The notes: generated from the sequence alone by a model not told the origin. A DNA stretch of 64,000 nt from an uncultured bacterium (GCA_905214345.1 CAJMLV010000006.1:23139-87138), one strand, 5' to 3'; positions 24,567 through 33,701 are shown, numbered from the stretch's first letter. Numbers and translations: made by a program.

Positions 24567-25403
24567 TTACAGTATATCATGCTCCCGCAATGGGGGCAAC
24601 GAATTTGTGTCAAACTTCTGCAGCGGCCCGTAAAAGGCCAGCAGCATGTCTGCCAAAGCCAGTTCGGCATAACGGTGGAAGGTGTAATCCTTTCCCGCAC
24701 CGGCCAGCAGAACATGGGTCACAAAGGGGTATTTCCGTGCTACGTCTTCAGCCTGCGTCAGCAGCCAGAAATCTCCTGCACCGCTGGCCAGCCGGGCTAC
24801 CGATTCTGTCATCACATCCAGTCCGCAGCCGTTCATGCTCAGCATCAGGATCAAGGTTCCGGAACCGACCTTCACATCGTTCAGGTTGGCAGTGGAAAGA
24901 AGCACCCGGGTGATCTTGCCCCGCTTGACCAGTTCTCTCTGCAGGTACAACATCATCAGGCCGGAATAGTCCATACCAAGCAGCAGAACATCCTCCGCGG
25001 CACGGATGGCTTCGGCCAGCATTCGCATACAGGCGGGGTCTACGGCATCCAGACAGGCGTGGATGTCACGGCCCATGGCGCGGCAGCATTCATCCAGAGC
25101 CGGGCCCGTCATAACGGTGGAGTCGGTGCCGAACATGTTGCCGCAGTAATAGGCAGATTCGGTGCGCATGCGCCGGTCCAGAATACACTCATCCTTGAAA
25201 TGCAGAAAATCATCGTACCCCAGAGCGTGACAGAACCGGGTGATGGTGGCGGCCGAAACATGACAGGCGGCGGCCAGCTGGGTGATGTTCATGGTCAGTA
25301 CCTGGTCGAAATGATTCAGGCAGTACTGGGCAATGGTCTGGTTGGTCTGACCCCGGTTTTGTTCCGAGGCGACCAGCAGCAACAGTTCTTCTGCCATCTG
25401 CAT
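24567..25403 (-). CDS. RpiR/MurR-family transcriptional regulator
   Basis: 278 residues. The start is the ATG at 25403 (MQMAEELLLL) with AAAGGAG about 8 nt upstream. The N-terminal helix-turn-helix reads NITQLAAACHVSAATITRFC. The C-terminal half is a SIS-like sugar-phosphate-sensing fold, with DVLLLGMDYSGLMMLYLQ in place of the usual ligand loop. The ligand is unknown. It lies just downstream of pckA behind a terminator. It could control sugar or amino-sugar genes elsewhere. Confidence 0.85.
   Translation of the reverse strand: MQMAEELLLLVASEQNRGQTNQTIAQYCLNHFDQVLTMNITQLAAACHVSAATITRFCHALGYDDFLHFKDECILDRRMRTESAYYCGNMFGTDSTVMTGPALDECCRAMGRDIHACLDAVDPACMRMLAEAIRAAEDVLLLGMDYSGLMMLYLQRELVKRGKITRVLLSTANLNDVKVGSGTLILMLSMNGCGLDVMTESVARLASGAGDFWLLTQAEDVARKYPFVTHVLLAGAGKDYTFHRYAELALADMLLAFYGPLQKFDTNSLPPLREHDIL
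24571..24599 (-). promoter_or_regulatory. Promoter inside the rpiR-like gene for the 132-residue protein
   Basis: Minus strand TTGCCC (24599-24594), 17 bp, TATACT (24576-24571), with TGA directly before the -10 (extended form). Confidence 0.7.
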
Positions 25404-25435
25404 GGGGCAGACACTCCTTTGCTTATACAAAATAG

Positions 25436-25479
25436 AAAGACCGCCCCGCCCGTGCTTGTGCCGGGGTGGGGCGGTCTTT
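25436..25479 (-). terminator. Terminator of pckA
   Basis: AAAGACCGCCCC/GGGGCGGTCTTT, perfect 12-bp outer stem with an inner CCCG/CGGG stem. On the minus strand it is followed by TCTATTTT. Confidence 0.85.
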
Positions 25480-25508
25480 TACCGATTCAGTTCAACCGAA
25501 AAAATCGA

Positions 25509-27101
25509 TCAAGCCTTGGGCTTGGGGCCGGCTTCCGCGATTTCGGAAGGCATGTTGGGATACTTCTTGGCGAAGTTGTCCGCGAACATCTGAGCCAGCT
25601 TGTTGGCCTGGGCGTCGTAGGCGTCCTTGTCAGCCCACATGCCGCGGGCGTCCAGCATTTCGTCGGGCACGCCGGGGCAGCTGACAGGATAGTCAACGTT
25701 GAACACGTCATGATGCTTGAACTCGATGGAGTCGAAGCTGCCGTTCAGAGCGGCGGTGACCATGGCGCGGGTGTAGGACAGCTTCATGCGCTTGGCGCCA
25801 GCCGCAGCGCTGCCGCCGGCCCAGCCGGTGTTGACCAGGTAAACCTTGGTGCCGTACTTGTCCAGCTTCTCGCCCAGCATCTCAGCGTAGACGGAAGGAT
25901 CCATGGGCATGAAGGGCTCGCCGAACAGGGTGGAGAAGGTGGGCTGCGGCTCGGTGATGCCACGTTCGGTGCCGGCCAGCTTGGAGGTGAAGCCGGTGAC
26001 GAAGTGGTACATGGCAGCGTTCTTGTCCAGACGGCTGATGGGAGGCAGGACGCCGAAAGCGTCGGCGGTCAGGAAGATAACAACCTTCGGGATGCCGCCC
26101 TCGCCGGGGATCTGAGCGTTGTTGATGTAGTTGACAGGATAGCCCACGCGGGTGTTCTCGGTCAGGCTGTCGTCGTTGAAGTCGAACTCACGGGTCTCGG
26201 GGTCCATGACCACGTTTTCAACCAGAGAGCCGAAACGGATGGCATTGTAGATGTCGGGCTCGTTCTCAGCGCTCAGGTTGATGCACTTGGCATAGCAGCC
26301 GCCTTCGAAGTTGAAGACGCCGTCCGGGCTCCAGCCATGTTCGTCATCGCCGATCAGCTTGCGGCCGGGGTCGGCAGACAGGGTGGTCTTGCCGGTGCCG
26401 GACAGGCCGAAGAAGACAGCGGTCTCATGGGTCTCGGGGTCCATGTTGGCAGAGCAGTGCATGGGCAGGACGTTCTCCTTGACCATGACGTAGTTCATGG
26501 TGGAGAAGACGCTCTTCTTGATCTCGCCGGAGTACTGGCTGCCGCAGATGACGATCAGGTGAGCCTCGTAGTCGATCATGATGGCGGCTTCGCTGTTGAC
26601 GCCGTCCACTTCGGGATCGCACTTGAAGCCGGGAGCAACCAGCATGGTGTAGTCGGCATCGCCGTAAGCAACCAGTTCTTCCGCGGTGGGACGGATCAGC
26701 AGCTGATGAATGAACAGGTTCTGGCTGGCCATCTCGTTGATGATGCGGAACTTCTTGGTGTACTTCTTGTCGGCGCCGGCGAAACCGTCAAAGATGAAGA
26801 TCTCGCGGCCCTGCAGGTACGCGGCGACCTTGCCCTTGATGGCATCGAACTTTTCCTTGCTGATGGGGCGGTTGACCTTGCCCCAGGCAATGTCATCATG
26901 CACGGCGGGGGTGTCGACGATGAACTTGTCGTTAGGGGAACGGCCGGTGTACTTGCCGGTGGTCACGACCAGCGCGCCGGTGTTGGACAGGGTGCCCTCA
27001 CCGCGGCGCAGGGCAGCCTCGGTCAGCTGGGCGGGGGTCAGGTTGCGGTATACGGCCTTGGGGCCAATGATACCGAACTTTTCGATTCCATAAGTCTCCA
27101 T
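25509..27101 (-). CDS. pckA: Phosphoenolpyruvate carboxykinase (ATP)
   Basis: 530 residues. It interconverts oxaloacetate + ATP with PEP + CO2 + ADP; in gut anaerobes it often runs toward oxaloacetate. The kinase-1a loop GLSGTGKTTLSADPGRKLIG and the following GDDEHGW are present, with TGKYTGRSPNDKFIV near the N-terminus and INTGWxGG-like VNTGWAGG later. It is an ATP-type enzyme by these motifs. The start follows AAGGAGG. It is a single-gene unit with its own promoter and terminator. Confidence 0.95.
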   Translation of the reverse strand: METYGIEKFGIIGPKAVYRNLTPAQLTEAALRRGEGTLSNTGALVVTTGKYTGRSPNDKFIVDTPAVHDDIAWGKVNRPISKEKFDAIKGKVAAYLQGREIFIFDGFAGADKKYTKKFRIINEMASQNLFIHQLLIRPTAEELVAYGDADYTMLVAPGFKCDPEVDGVNSEAAIMIDYEAHLIVICGSQYSGEIKKSVFSTMNYVMVKENVLPMHCSANMDPETHETAVFFGLSGTGKTTLSADPGRKLIGDDEHGWSPDGVFNFEGGCYAKCINLSAENEPDIYNAIRFGSLVENVVMDPETREFDFNDDSLTENTRVGYPVNYINNAQIPGEGGIPKVVIFLTADAFGVLPPISRLDKNAAMYHFVTGFTSKLAGTERGITEPQPTFSTLFGEPFMPMDPSVYAEMLGEKLDKYGTKVYLVNTGWAGGSAAAGAKRMKLSYTRAMVTAALNGSFDSIEFKHHDVFNVDYPVSCPGVPDEMLDARGMWADKDAYDAQANKLAQMFADNFAKKYPNMPSEIAEAGPKPKA

Positions 27102-27154
27102 GGGAAACTACCTCCTTATATGCCATTGTATGCCACTATAATGGAACTGTCTTA

Positions 27155-27183
27155 AGTATAGCCGAAAGCGCCAAAAAAGGCAA
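27155..27183 (-). promoter_or_regulatory. Promoter of pckA
   Basis: Minus strand TTGCCT (27183-27178), 17 bp, TATACT (27160-27155). The leader is about 45 nt. Confidence 0.7.
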
Positions 27184-27243
27184 TGCGCCCAGACACAAAT
27201 TTGAAAAAATTTAACACATTTTGGCGCCGGACTTGCGGCCCCA

Positions 27244-27252
27244 TGGTATAAT
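27244..27252 (+). promoter_or_regulatory. Extended -10 promoter of the nitroreductase operon
   Basis: TGGTATAAT, a perfect extended -10; no good -35 at the usual distance. It is divergent from pckA. Confidence 0.6.
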
Positions 27253-27311
27253 AAAAAGAAAAAAACAGGGCGAGCCCAGGCTCACCCGCCCAGGAAAGGT
27301 GGAATCCGTTT

Positions 27312-27848
27312 ATGATGAACAACGAAACCCTGAATACCCTGTACACCCGCCGCAGCTGCCGGGCCTATACCGACCGCCCGGTGGAAGCCGAAAAGCTGGA
27401 AGCCGTGCTCAAGGCCGGCACCTTTGCCCCCACGGCCATGGGGCAGCAGAGCCCGGTGATCGTGGCAGTGCGCAACCAGGAAGTCCGGGACCGGCTTTCC
27501 CGCATGAACGCCGCGGTCATGGGCCGGGACAACGACCCCTTCTACGGTGCGCCGGTGGTGCTGGTGGTCCTGGCCGATACCCGCCAGAACAACTGGAAGG
27601 CGGACGGCAGCCTGGTTATGGGCAACCTGCTCAACGCCGCGGCGGCTGTGGGGCTGGGGTCCTGCTGGATCAACCGCGCCTATGAGATGTTCGAAACGGA
27701 GGAAGGCAAGGCTCTCCTGAAGGAATGGGGTGTGCCGGACGCCGAGTATCTGGCCGGCGTGGGCAACTGCATTCTGGGCTATGCGGCCCCCGGCGGTGAA
27801 AAGCCTGCCGCGCCCCGCAAGGACCACTATGTGGTGTACGTGGACTGA
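27312..27848 (+). CDS. Nitroreductase-family flavoprotein
   Basis: 178 residues (tandem ATGs 27312/27315). The FMN-binding start region YTRRSCRAYTDRPVE and the APTAMGQQSPVIVAV segment are typical; the later NLLNAAAAVGLGSCWI is the nitroreductase core. It probably reduces nitro or quinone compounds with NAD(P)H; the physiological substrate is unknown. It is the first gene of a rightward run with acpS. Confidence 0.88.
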   Translation: MMNNETLNTLYTRRSCRAYTDRPVEAEKLEAVLKAGTFAPTAMGQQSPVIVAVRNQEVRDRLSRMNAAVMGRDNDPFYGAPVVLVVLADTRQNNWKADGSLVMGNLLNAAAAVGLGSCWINRAYEMFETEEGKALLKEWGVPDAEYLAGVGNCILGYAAPGGEKPAAPRKDHYVVYVD

Positions 27849-27878
27849 GTCCCGCTGACGAAAAAGGAGGATGCAAGG

Positions 27879-28268
27879 ATGATCGTGGGAATCGGCACCG
27901 ACCTGTGTCAGGCTGAGCGGATGGAGCGTGCCGTGGAGCGGGAAACTTTTCTGCAGGGTGTCTTTTCCCCGGCAGAGCAGGAACTGCTGGCCACCCGTAC
28001 CGGAAAACGCCGGGCACAGACCGCTGCCGCCAATTTTGCGGCGAAAGAGGCTTTTCTCAAAGCCTGCGGCAGGGGATTGGGCGGCTTTGCACTGGCAGAT
28101 ATTGCGGTTCTGCGCAAAGAGAGCGGAGCACCTTATTTCCGGCTTTCCGGCGGCGCCGCTGCCTGGGTGGAAGAAAATCACCTGGTCCCGCATCTGAGCC
28201 TGACCCACGATGCCGGCCTGGCATCCGCCTTTGTGGTTTTGGAACAGAGAGAAGGAGGAATCGGGTAA
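27879..28268 (+). CDS. acpS: Holo-[acyl-carrier-protein] synthase
   Basis: 129 residues. It moves phosphopantetheine from CoA to ACP. The metal/CoA residues D8 (IVGIGTDL) and E57 (NFAAKEAFLKA) are present. AAAAAGGAGG lies upstream. The stop overlaps the acyltransferase start (TAATG). AcpS lying close to mazF recalls the Bacillus acpS-alr-ndoA order. Confidence 0.93.
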   Translation: MIVGIGTDLCQAERMERAVERETFLQGVFSPAEQELLATRTGKRRAQTAAANFAAKEAFLKACGRGLGGFALADIAVLRKESGAPYFRLSGGAAAWVEENHLVPHLSLTHDAGLASAFVVLEQREGGIG

Positions 28269-29383
28269 TGGCAGAAAACTTGCCGCAGTCCCGGAACGGG
28301 CAGAGAGAAAGCAGCCTGGAGCTGCTGCGGATTCTCTGTATGCTGTTTATTGTTGCGGATCACTATGCGGGCCAGAGTGGGACCGCCGTGTATGATACTT
28401 TGCCCCATGCGCTGTTTTATTCGGCGCTGGGAGCAGGGTCCCGGCTGGGGTGTGATCTGTTTGTGATTCTGGGGGCCTGGTTCCTTTGCAGGCAGCCTTT
28501 CCGCACACGGAGGGCGCTGGGGCTTTGGCTGAGCTTATGGCTTTATACAGTGCCCCTTACCCTGATCTGCCTGGTGATTCCCGGCAGCAACGTGGGACTG
28601 GGCACTCTGCGATGGGCGATGTTCCCCGTCAGTACCCAGCAGCTTTGGTTTGTCTCTCAGTATGTGCTGCTGCTGGTGTTGTCTCCGGCTCTCAACCTGC
28701 TGCTGCGCGCGGTTCCCCGGTCCGGAATGCGGGCATTGCTGGCGGTGACCGGTGTGTTTCTGACCGGCTACTCCACCCTTTTTGCAGAGAACGGCGTATT
28801 CGGAGATTTGCTGTGGAGCTTCCTGTTCCTGTATCTTCTCACCGGATATATGCGCTTTTACCCGGATAACCGTCTGGCCCGGGTGCTGCAGGCGCCCGCT
28901 GCGCCCTGGCTGGCCCTGGCTTTTGTGGTGTTTCTCACGGCGGGGCGTGGGGTTGCCCAGTGGATGGGCATCGGCGGCAAGGTCATGCAGTATCTGGAAT
29001 ACTACCGCACCGCCCTGGGGGCCGCACCCAATATCCTTTGCGCCTTCTGCTTCTTCTTTGCCTTTCAAAAACTGCATCTCGGCAGCCGGAAAATCATCAA
29101 CCGACTGGCCGGTGCCACGCTGGGCGTCTATATCATCCACCAGACCCCTGCGGTTATGGGCTTGCTCTGGACAGGGCTTTTCCATACCGGCGACCATGTA
29201 GGTTCGGTGCCGTATGCGCTCTTTGTGATCCTGGCTGTTTATGCGGGGTGTACCGTGATCCACCTGATCCGGGAACGCCTGGTGATGCGTCCTTTGCAGA
29301 ACGGCCGCTGGTTTGCGGCGCTGTGCCGCAAGGGGGATGAAACCCTGGGTCTGATGGATAAAATCTTGCCTGTGGGTGATTGA
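28268..29383 (+). CDS. Acyltransferase 3-family integral membrane protein
   Basis: 371 residues with about ten membrane segments. ELLRILCMLFIVADHYAG places the family's conserved R and H near the N-terminus. Later segments include LGVYIIHQTPAVM, typical of the last helices. Members O-acetylate cell-envelope sugars or exopolysaccharides; the acceptor here is unknown. Coupled to acpS through a shared A (TAATG). Confidence 0.85.
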   Translation: MAENLPQSRNGQRESSLELLRILCMLFIVADHYAGQSGTAVYDTLPHALFYSALGAGSRLGCDLFVILGAWFLCRQPFRTRRALGLWLSLWLYTVPLTLICLVIPGSNVGLGTLRWAMFPVSTQQLWFVSQYVLLLVLSPALNLLLRAVPRSGMRALLAVTGVFLTGYSTLFAENGVFGDLLWSFLFLYLLTGYMRFYPDNRLARVLQAPAAPWLALAFVVFLTAGRGVAQWMGIGGKVMQYLEYYRTALGAAPNILCAFCFFFAFQKLHLGSRKIINRLAGATLGVYIIHQTPAVMGLLWTGLFHTGDHVGSVPYALFVILAVYAGCTVIHLIRERLVMRPLQNGRWFAALCRKGDETLGLMDKILPVGD

Positions 29384-29406
29384 ATCCCTCTGTGCCTGCT
29401 TATACT
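29380..29406 (+). promoter_or_regulatory. Possible promoter of mazF
   Basis: TTGAAT (29380-29385), a short 15-bp spacer, TATACT (29401-29406). The spacing is below optimum. Confidence 0.4.
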
Positions 29407-29444
29407 AATAGCAACGACAACTTGCAAACAGGGAGGCAGGCACC

Positions 29445-29816
29445 ATGGAGGTACACAGAGGAGAAGTTTTTTACGCCGATCTGAGCCCGGTGGTGGGTTC
29501 GGAACAGGGGGGCGTGCGGCCGGTACTTATCATCCAGAACGAGATCGGCAACCGGCATAGTCCCACGGTCATCGCGGCGGCCATCACGTCCCGGCAGGAC
29601 AAAAACCGCCTTCCCACCCATATCGGGGTGCGGGCAGACCGGTGCGGCCTGGCCAAGGACAGCATCGTGCTTACCGAGCAGATCCGTACCCTGGACAAAC
29701 GCCGCCTGCGGGAGCGAGCCGGCCGCATCCCACCCGAAGATATGCAGCGGGTGGACGAGGCCCTGGGCGTTTCCATGGGACTGGTGGAACAGCCGCCCCG
29801 GGGCAGCTTTACCTGA
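29445..29816 (+). CDS. mazF: MazF/PemK-family mRNA interferase (EndoA-like)
   Basis: 123 residues. The start HRGEVFYADLSPVVGSEQGG and the next RPVLIIQNEIGNRHSPTVI match NdoA/MazF of Firmicutes. The conserved R (GGVRPVL) and the T/S in AAITS are catalytic in the family. It cleaves mRNA at short sites when not bound by its antitoxin. No antitoxin gene lies immediately upstream; the neighbour is a membrane acyltransferase. It has its own terminator. Confidence 0.92.
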   Translation: MEVHRGEVFYADLSPVVGSEQGGVRPVLIIQNEIGNRHSPTVIAAAITSRQDKNRLPTHIGVRADRCGLAKDSIVLTEQIRTLDKRRLRERAGRIPPEDMQRVDEALGVSMGLVEQPPRGSFT

Positions 29817-29821
29817 AAAAG

Positions 29822-29866
29822 AAAAAGACCTTTCCCGGCCGGGCATCCGGCAGGAAAGGTCTTTTT
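29822..29866. terminator. Bidirectional terminator between mazF and apbE
   Basis: AAAAAGACCTTTCC/GGAAAGGTCTTTTT with an inner CCGG stem. It serves both convergent genes. Confidence 0.9.
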
Positions 29867-29879
29867 GTTTGTATTGATA

Positions 29880-30932
29880 TTACTGGGGCCAGTTTGCGGA
29901 AGGGGAGAGGGTCCCGTCCTCCAGCACCCACAAAGCGGCGGCGCCGTCGCTCTGTTCCAGAACGCGCAGTCCCTGTTCCTGAGGCAGGCAGAACAGCCCG
30001 GTGGAAAGGGCATCCCCCAGACCGCTGTCGGTGCACAGAACTGCCACGCTGCGGCAGTACCGGGCAGGCTGCAGGGTCTGCAGGTCGATGAGATGATGGT
30101 AGCGCACCCCGTCCACCGTGAAATACCGCTGATAATCGCCGCTGACCACCAGGCTCTGTCCCGGCTGCAGTTCCACCTGGGCCAGATACTCGTTCCCGTC
30201 GGGGCCCTGTACCCCGGCGGTCCACAGGCTGCCGTCCGGCTTGGTTCCGATGGCCCGCACGTTGCCTCCTACGTTGAGAATGGCGGAGGTCAATCCCCGG
30301 GCTTCAGCCTGTCGGGCGGCCTGTTCCACCGCCCAGCCTTTGGCAATGCCGCCCACATCCAGCTGCAGGTCCGGGTCGGTGAAGCGGACGGTGCAGGCGG
30401 ATTCATCCAGTACCAGATCTGTCATGTCGATGTGCGCCGCAGCCTGTTCCAGGGCATCCTGCTGCGGCAGAATGTCTGCGGTGAGGGCGGTCTCGCCGGT
30501 GGCGGCCTCGGCAGTGGTGCGGGCGTCATGCCAGAGCGCCAGAACCGAACCTGCCGCAATGTTGCAGGCACCGTCGGTAAGCGCGTATGCCTCCTGTCCG
30601 AACTGCAGCAGGGCGAACAGGTCCTCGTCTACTATCACCGCTTCCTGCCCGGCCCGGGCATTGACCATGGCCAGATTGGTCAGACCGTCGTATTCGTTGT
30701 AGATGTCGAACAGCTGATGATACCGCACCAGGTCCTGGTGCAAAGCTTCGGTCTGCTGCTGCCACTCTTCTTCGCTGGAAGCGTAGCCGGTGACCACCGT
30801 CACAGTGTCGAACACGTCCCACCAGGTCACGGTGTAGGATTTGGGAGAGGTACGGTCCCGCCAGAAACTGAATCCCACCACCGCCGCCAGTACCGCGCAC
30901 AGGCCCAGGGCAATCAAGCGCTGCCGGGTCAT
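29880..30932 (-). CDS. apbE: FAD:protein FMN transferase (ApbE family)
   Basis: 350 residues with an N-terminal membrane anchor (LIALGLCAVLAAVVGFSFW). It attaches FMN to Thr/Ser of redox proteins such as Rnf/Nqr subunits, on the outer face of the membrane. VDVGGIAKGWAVEQAARQAE (here LDVGGIAKGW) and the SAILNVGGNVRAIG segment are family motifs. No clear lipobox is seen. Its start overlaps the upstream gene stop by 4 bp. Confidence 0.92.
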   Translation of the reverse strand: MTRQRLIALGLCAVLAAVVGFSFWRDRTSPKSYTVTWWDVFDTVTVVTGYASSEEEWQQQTEALHQDLVRYHQLFDIYNEYDGLTNLAMVNARAGQEAVIVDEDLFALLQFGQEAYALTDGACNIAAGSVLALWHDARTTAEAATGETALTADILPQQDALEQAAAHIDMTDLVLDESACTVRFTDPDLQLDVGGIAKGWAVEQAARQAEARGLTSAILNVGGNVRAIGTKPDGSLWTAGVQGPDGNEYLAQVELQPGQSLVVSGDYQRYFTVDGVRYHHLIDLQTLQPARYCRSVAVLCTDSGLGDALSTGLFCLPQEQGLRVLEQSDGAAALWVLEDGTLSPSANWPQ

Positions 30933-31330
30933 GAATTGCCACCCACGGCGGCGTGCTCATCGCACAATTCCGCCAACAAAGCGGAAAGGGTCCAGCTCCG
31001 GCTGGTGGGAGTCACCATGGCCCGCAGAGGGATGGCGGCCCCGCCCCGGCGGACTTCGTCCACAAACCGGCCCAGGGTACCGTCATCGTGGCGCAGCCCG
31101 CTGATGATCATGGCGGACATGGCGGTGGGGGAGGGGACAGCCTCCCCGGAAACGGCACGCCGCCCGGCGCACAGGTCGCCCACGGGGGTGTTCAGCGCAT
31201 CGGGGTCGACGGAGCGGACCTTCAGCCCGAAAGAGGCTGCTGTGCGGGTCAGATGGTCGTATCCCGCGTTCAGCGGGCCGAAATTCCACAGCAGCACGCA
31301 GCGCGGCTCTGCTTGAATATGTGCTTTCAT
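30929..31330 (-). CDS. DUF3783-like protein
   Basis: 133 residues; the start is the ATG at 31330 (MKAHIQAEPRCVLLWNFGPL) after GGAGGTT. The C-terminal AMVTPTSRSWTLSALLAEL matches the DUF3783 pattern. The function is unknown. Translation is coupled to apbE by a 4-bp overlap, and the pair has its own promoter. Confidence 0.75.
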   Translation of the reverse strand: MKAHIQAEPRCVLLWNFGPLNAGYDHLTRTAASFGLKVRSVDPDALNTPVGDLCAGRRAVSGEAVPSPTAMSAMIISGLRHDDGTLGRFVDEVRRGGAAIPLRAMVTPTSRSWTLSALLAELCDEHAAVGGNS

Positions 31331-31382
31331 GGGGGAAAACCTCCGAAATTTCTTTGAAGATGGCGGTTGAGGAATGGTCTTT

Positions 31383-31410
31383 ATTCTACCACATTCCCGC
31401 ACGAAAGCAA
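31383..31410 (-). promoter_or_regulatory. Promoter of the DUF3783-apbE pair
   Basis: Minus strand TTGCTT (31410-31405), 16 bp, TAGAAT (31388-31383). Confidence 0.6.
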
Positions 31411-31420
31411 AGGCCGCATC

Positions 31421-32206
31421 TTACCGAAGGTCCTTGCGGCGGTAATACAAAAAGCCAAGAACCACCGCCGCTATGCCGTAGGCCATACCGGGCAGCACCA
31501 GAGCAAGGTCCAGACCGCCCTCAGTGAGCAGGTCGGCGCCGTCAGTGTAGGCGAAGGGAGTGACATAGTTCAGCCAGTCTGCCGCCGGTGCGGCGTTGGC
31601 AATCAGGTTGGCGAAATACAGGCTGACCGCCAGACCCAGGCCGATGCCCAGCCCGCTGCTGTGGCGGAACGCCGAAATCCCGAAGCAGAGAGCGGCCAGT
31701 TCCAGGTGCAGAAGCAGGTAGGCAAGGTGCAGAAGGCCCAGGTCGCCCCAGGGGACCGGATGATCCACCAGAATCACCGATAGAACCCCGAACCCGAAGC
31801 AGGCCAGGTCCAGCACCAGAATCTGTACCAGAACCGCAGCCAGCTTGGTGCCCGCTGCAAAGCTGCGTGAGATGGGATGGGTGAGCAGAAACTCTGCCGT
31901 GTGGCCGTTTTCTTCCTTGGAAAGAGCGGAAATGCCGGTAAGAGCGGCATAGAACGCACCGCCCAGCCCGATGATGCTGCCGCACTCGATGGCGTAGAAG
32001 CCGGTGAGGGTGCCGATGTTCAGCCGGTCCATGCCGAAAGCGGCGGTAAAGCCGCCCATGGAGGCGAACATAGCCCCCATCTCCTCCATCTGGCCCTCAA
32101 ATTCAGGGTACATCAGAACGCAGACCAACACAAAAAATCCGATGCACAGGGTCCACACCGCCAGGCTCAGACGGCCCTGGCGCAGTTCATGGCAAAACAG
32201 GGTCAT
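31421..32206 (-). CDS. ABC-2 type transporter permease
   Basis: 261 residues with about six membrane segments and a cytosolic N-terminus (MTLFCHELRQGRLSLAVWTL). The ALSKEENGHTAEFLLTHPIS loop is typical of ABC-2 exporters of the BcrB/NatB sort (couples to the ATPase). It overlaps the ATPase gene by 4 bp. The substrate is unknown; drug or lipid export is possible. Confidence 0.85.
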   Translation of the reverse strand: MTLFCHELRQGRLSLAVWTLCIGFFVLVCVLMYPEFEGQMEEMGAMFASMGGFTAAFGMDRLNIGTLTGFYAIECGSIIGLGGAFYAALTGISALSKEENGHTAEFLLTHPISRSFAAGTKLAAVLVQILVLDLACFGFGVLSVILVDHPVPWGDLGLLHLAYLLLHLELAALCFGISAFRHSSGLGIGLGLAVSLYFANLIANAAPAADWLNYVTPFAYTDGADLLTEGGLDLALVLPGMAYGIAAVVLGFLYYRRKDLR

Positions 32207-33084
32207 GCGGGGTCACCTCCTTGGGTGTAATAGTGCAGGAATACTTCTTCCAGGTCCGGCTCGGTGATCTGTACATCCCGCACCGAGGCGGCGGCCAAAG
32301 TTTGCAGCAGGGGCTGCATGGAGCCGCTGTACAAAAAGCAGACCCCGTCCTCCAGATGTTCCAGACCGCGAACACCGGGCAGCCCCGTCAGATCGGGGGT
32401 GCCCCGCACCAGCACCCGGCGGGCGCCGGTGTCGGCCAGGTCCTCTACCTTGCCGCAGGCGATGAGCTGTCCGTCCCGGATGACGCCCGCCCGGGTACAG
32501 TGGCGCTGTACTTCGGACAGAATGTGGGAGGAAAGGAACACCGTTGTCCCGGCGGCGTTGCGTTCCCGCAGAATGGCAAAGAATTCCCGCTGCATCAACG
32601 GGTCCAGACCGCCGGTAGGCTCGTCCAGAATGAGCAGGGCCGGGTCGTGCTGCAGCGCGCAGACGATGCCCACCTTTTTGCGGTTGCCGAAGGAGAGGGC
32701 GTCCACTTTGGCATTGGTATCCAGCTGCAGGCGGCGGCAAAGCTCCCGGGCGGTGGCGGTGCAGTCTTTGCGGCGCAGCCCGGCAGACAGGCGCAGCACG
32801 TTCCGCACCCGCTGCCCGGGGTAGAAGAAGGCTTCGGCGGGCAGATACCCCACCTGACGCAGAATCTCCTGCCGTTGGGTACGGATGTCCAGCCCCAGCA
32901 CCCGGGCACTGCCGCCGGTGGGGGCGATCAGGCCCAGCAGGGTGCGGATGGTGGTGCTTTTGCCCGCTCCGTTGGGACCGATAAAGCCGAAGAATTCCCC
33001 GGCTTCCACTTCCAGGTCCAGTCCTTCGATGCCCCGGGCATGGCCGTAATATTTGGTCAGGTTGTCGGTTTGGATGGCTTGCAT
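32203..33084 (-). CDS. ABC transporter ATP-binding protein
   Basis: 293 residues starting at the ATG at 33084 after AGGAGG. Walker A is GPNGAGKST, the signature is LSFGNRKKVGI and Walker B is LLILDEPTGGLDP. It partners the permease encoded directly downstream. The start lies within the 3' end of the TetR gene (28-bp overlap), so regulator and ATPase are on one transcript. Confidence 0.92.
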   Translation of the reverse strand: MQAIQTDNLTKYYGHARGIEGLDLEVEAGEFFGFIGPNGAGKSTTIRTLLGLIAPTGGSARVLGLDIRTQRQEILRQVGYLPAEAFFYPGQRVRNVLRLSAGLRRKDCTATARELCRRLQLDTNAKVDALSFGNRKKVGIVCALQHDPALLILDEPTGGLDPLMQREFFAILRERNAAGTTVFLSSHILSEVQRHCTRAGVIRDGQLIACGKVEDLADTGARRVLVRGTPDLTGLPGVRGLEHLEDGVCFLYSGSMQPLLQTLAAASVRDVQITEPDLEEVFLHYYTQGGDPA

Positions 33085-33701
33085 GGCAATTCCTCCTGTT
33101 GACGGCAGATGTTTTCCCAAAAACGCAGGATCTCTTCACATTCCCGCAGCAGAGCGTCCAGGTCCAGACGCCCCCGCAGCTGTACCTGCCACAAAAATCC
33201 GATCCAGTCCCGGCACAGGGCCTGCCAGATCCGCTGGGCGTTGCGCCCGGGAAAAAGCTTCTCCCGCGGCAGGCCGGTGAGCTCGGCCAGGCAGTCCAGG
33301 TTCAGATAGGGGGCCGCCCGCGTCTGGATGTCGGCACAGACCTCCGGGTCTTTTTCGTAGTAGGCCCGCAGGGCGAACATGGCCATGTCCGGATAAGTAC
33401 GCAGCAGCCCGGCTTTGGCTTTCATGGAACAGCGCAGGATGGCAAACAACTCCCCGGAACTTTCGGCCACACAGCGGCGCAGTTCCGCCAGGGTCAGCTC
33501 CACGCAGTGATCCCACAGATACAGGTACAGCTCTTTTTTGTTGCGGAAATAGTGGAACAAAAGGCTTTTGCTGATGCCGGCTTCGTCCGCGATCTCCTGT
33601 ACAGGGCTTTTGCGGTAGGGGCACCGGGCAAACACCCGGTAACCGGCGGCCAGAATGGCCTCCTGCCTTTCCGCGGGCAGCAGATAGAATTTTTCGTTCA
33701 C
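33057..33701 (-). CDS. TetR-family transcriptional regulator
   Basis: 214 residues. The N-terminal helix-turn-helix reads PVQEIADEAGISKSLLFHYF followed by RNKKELY. The C-terminal ligand domain is not recognised. It heads the operon with the two ABC exporter genes and probably represses it. The start follows AGGAGGCTCC; GTG is the initiation codon at 33701. Confidence 0.87.
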   Translation of the reverse strand: MNEKFYLLPAERQEAILAAGYRVFARCPYRKSPVQEIADEAGISKSLLFHYFRNKKELYLYLWDHCVELTLAELRRCVAESSGELFAILRCSMKAKAGLLRTYPDMAMFALRAYYEKDPEVCADIQTRAAPYLNLDCLAELTGLPREKLFPGRNAQRIWQALCRDWIGFLWQVQLRGRLDLDALLRECEEILRFWENICRQQEELPCKPSKPTT

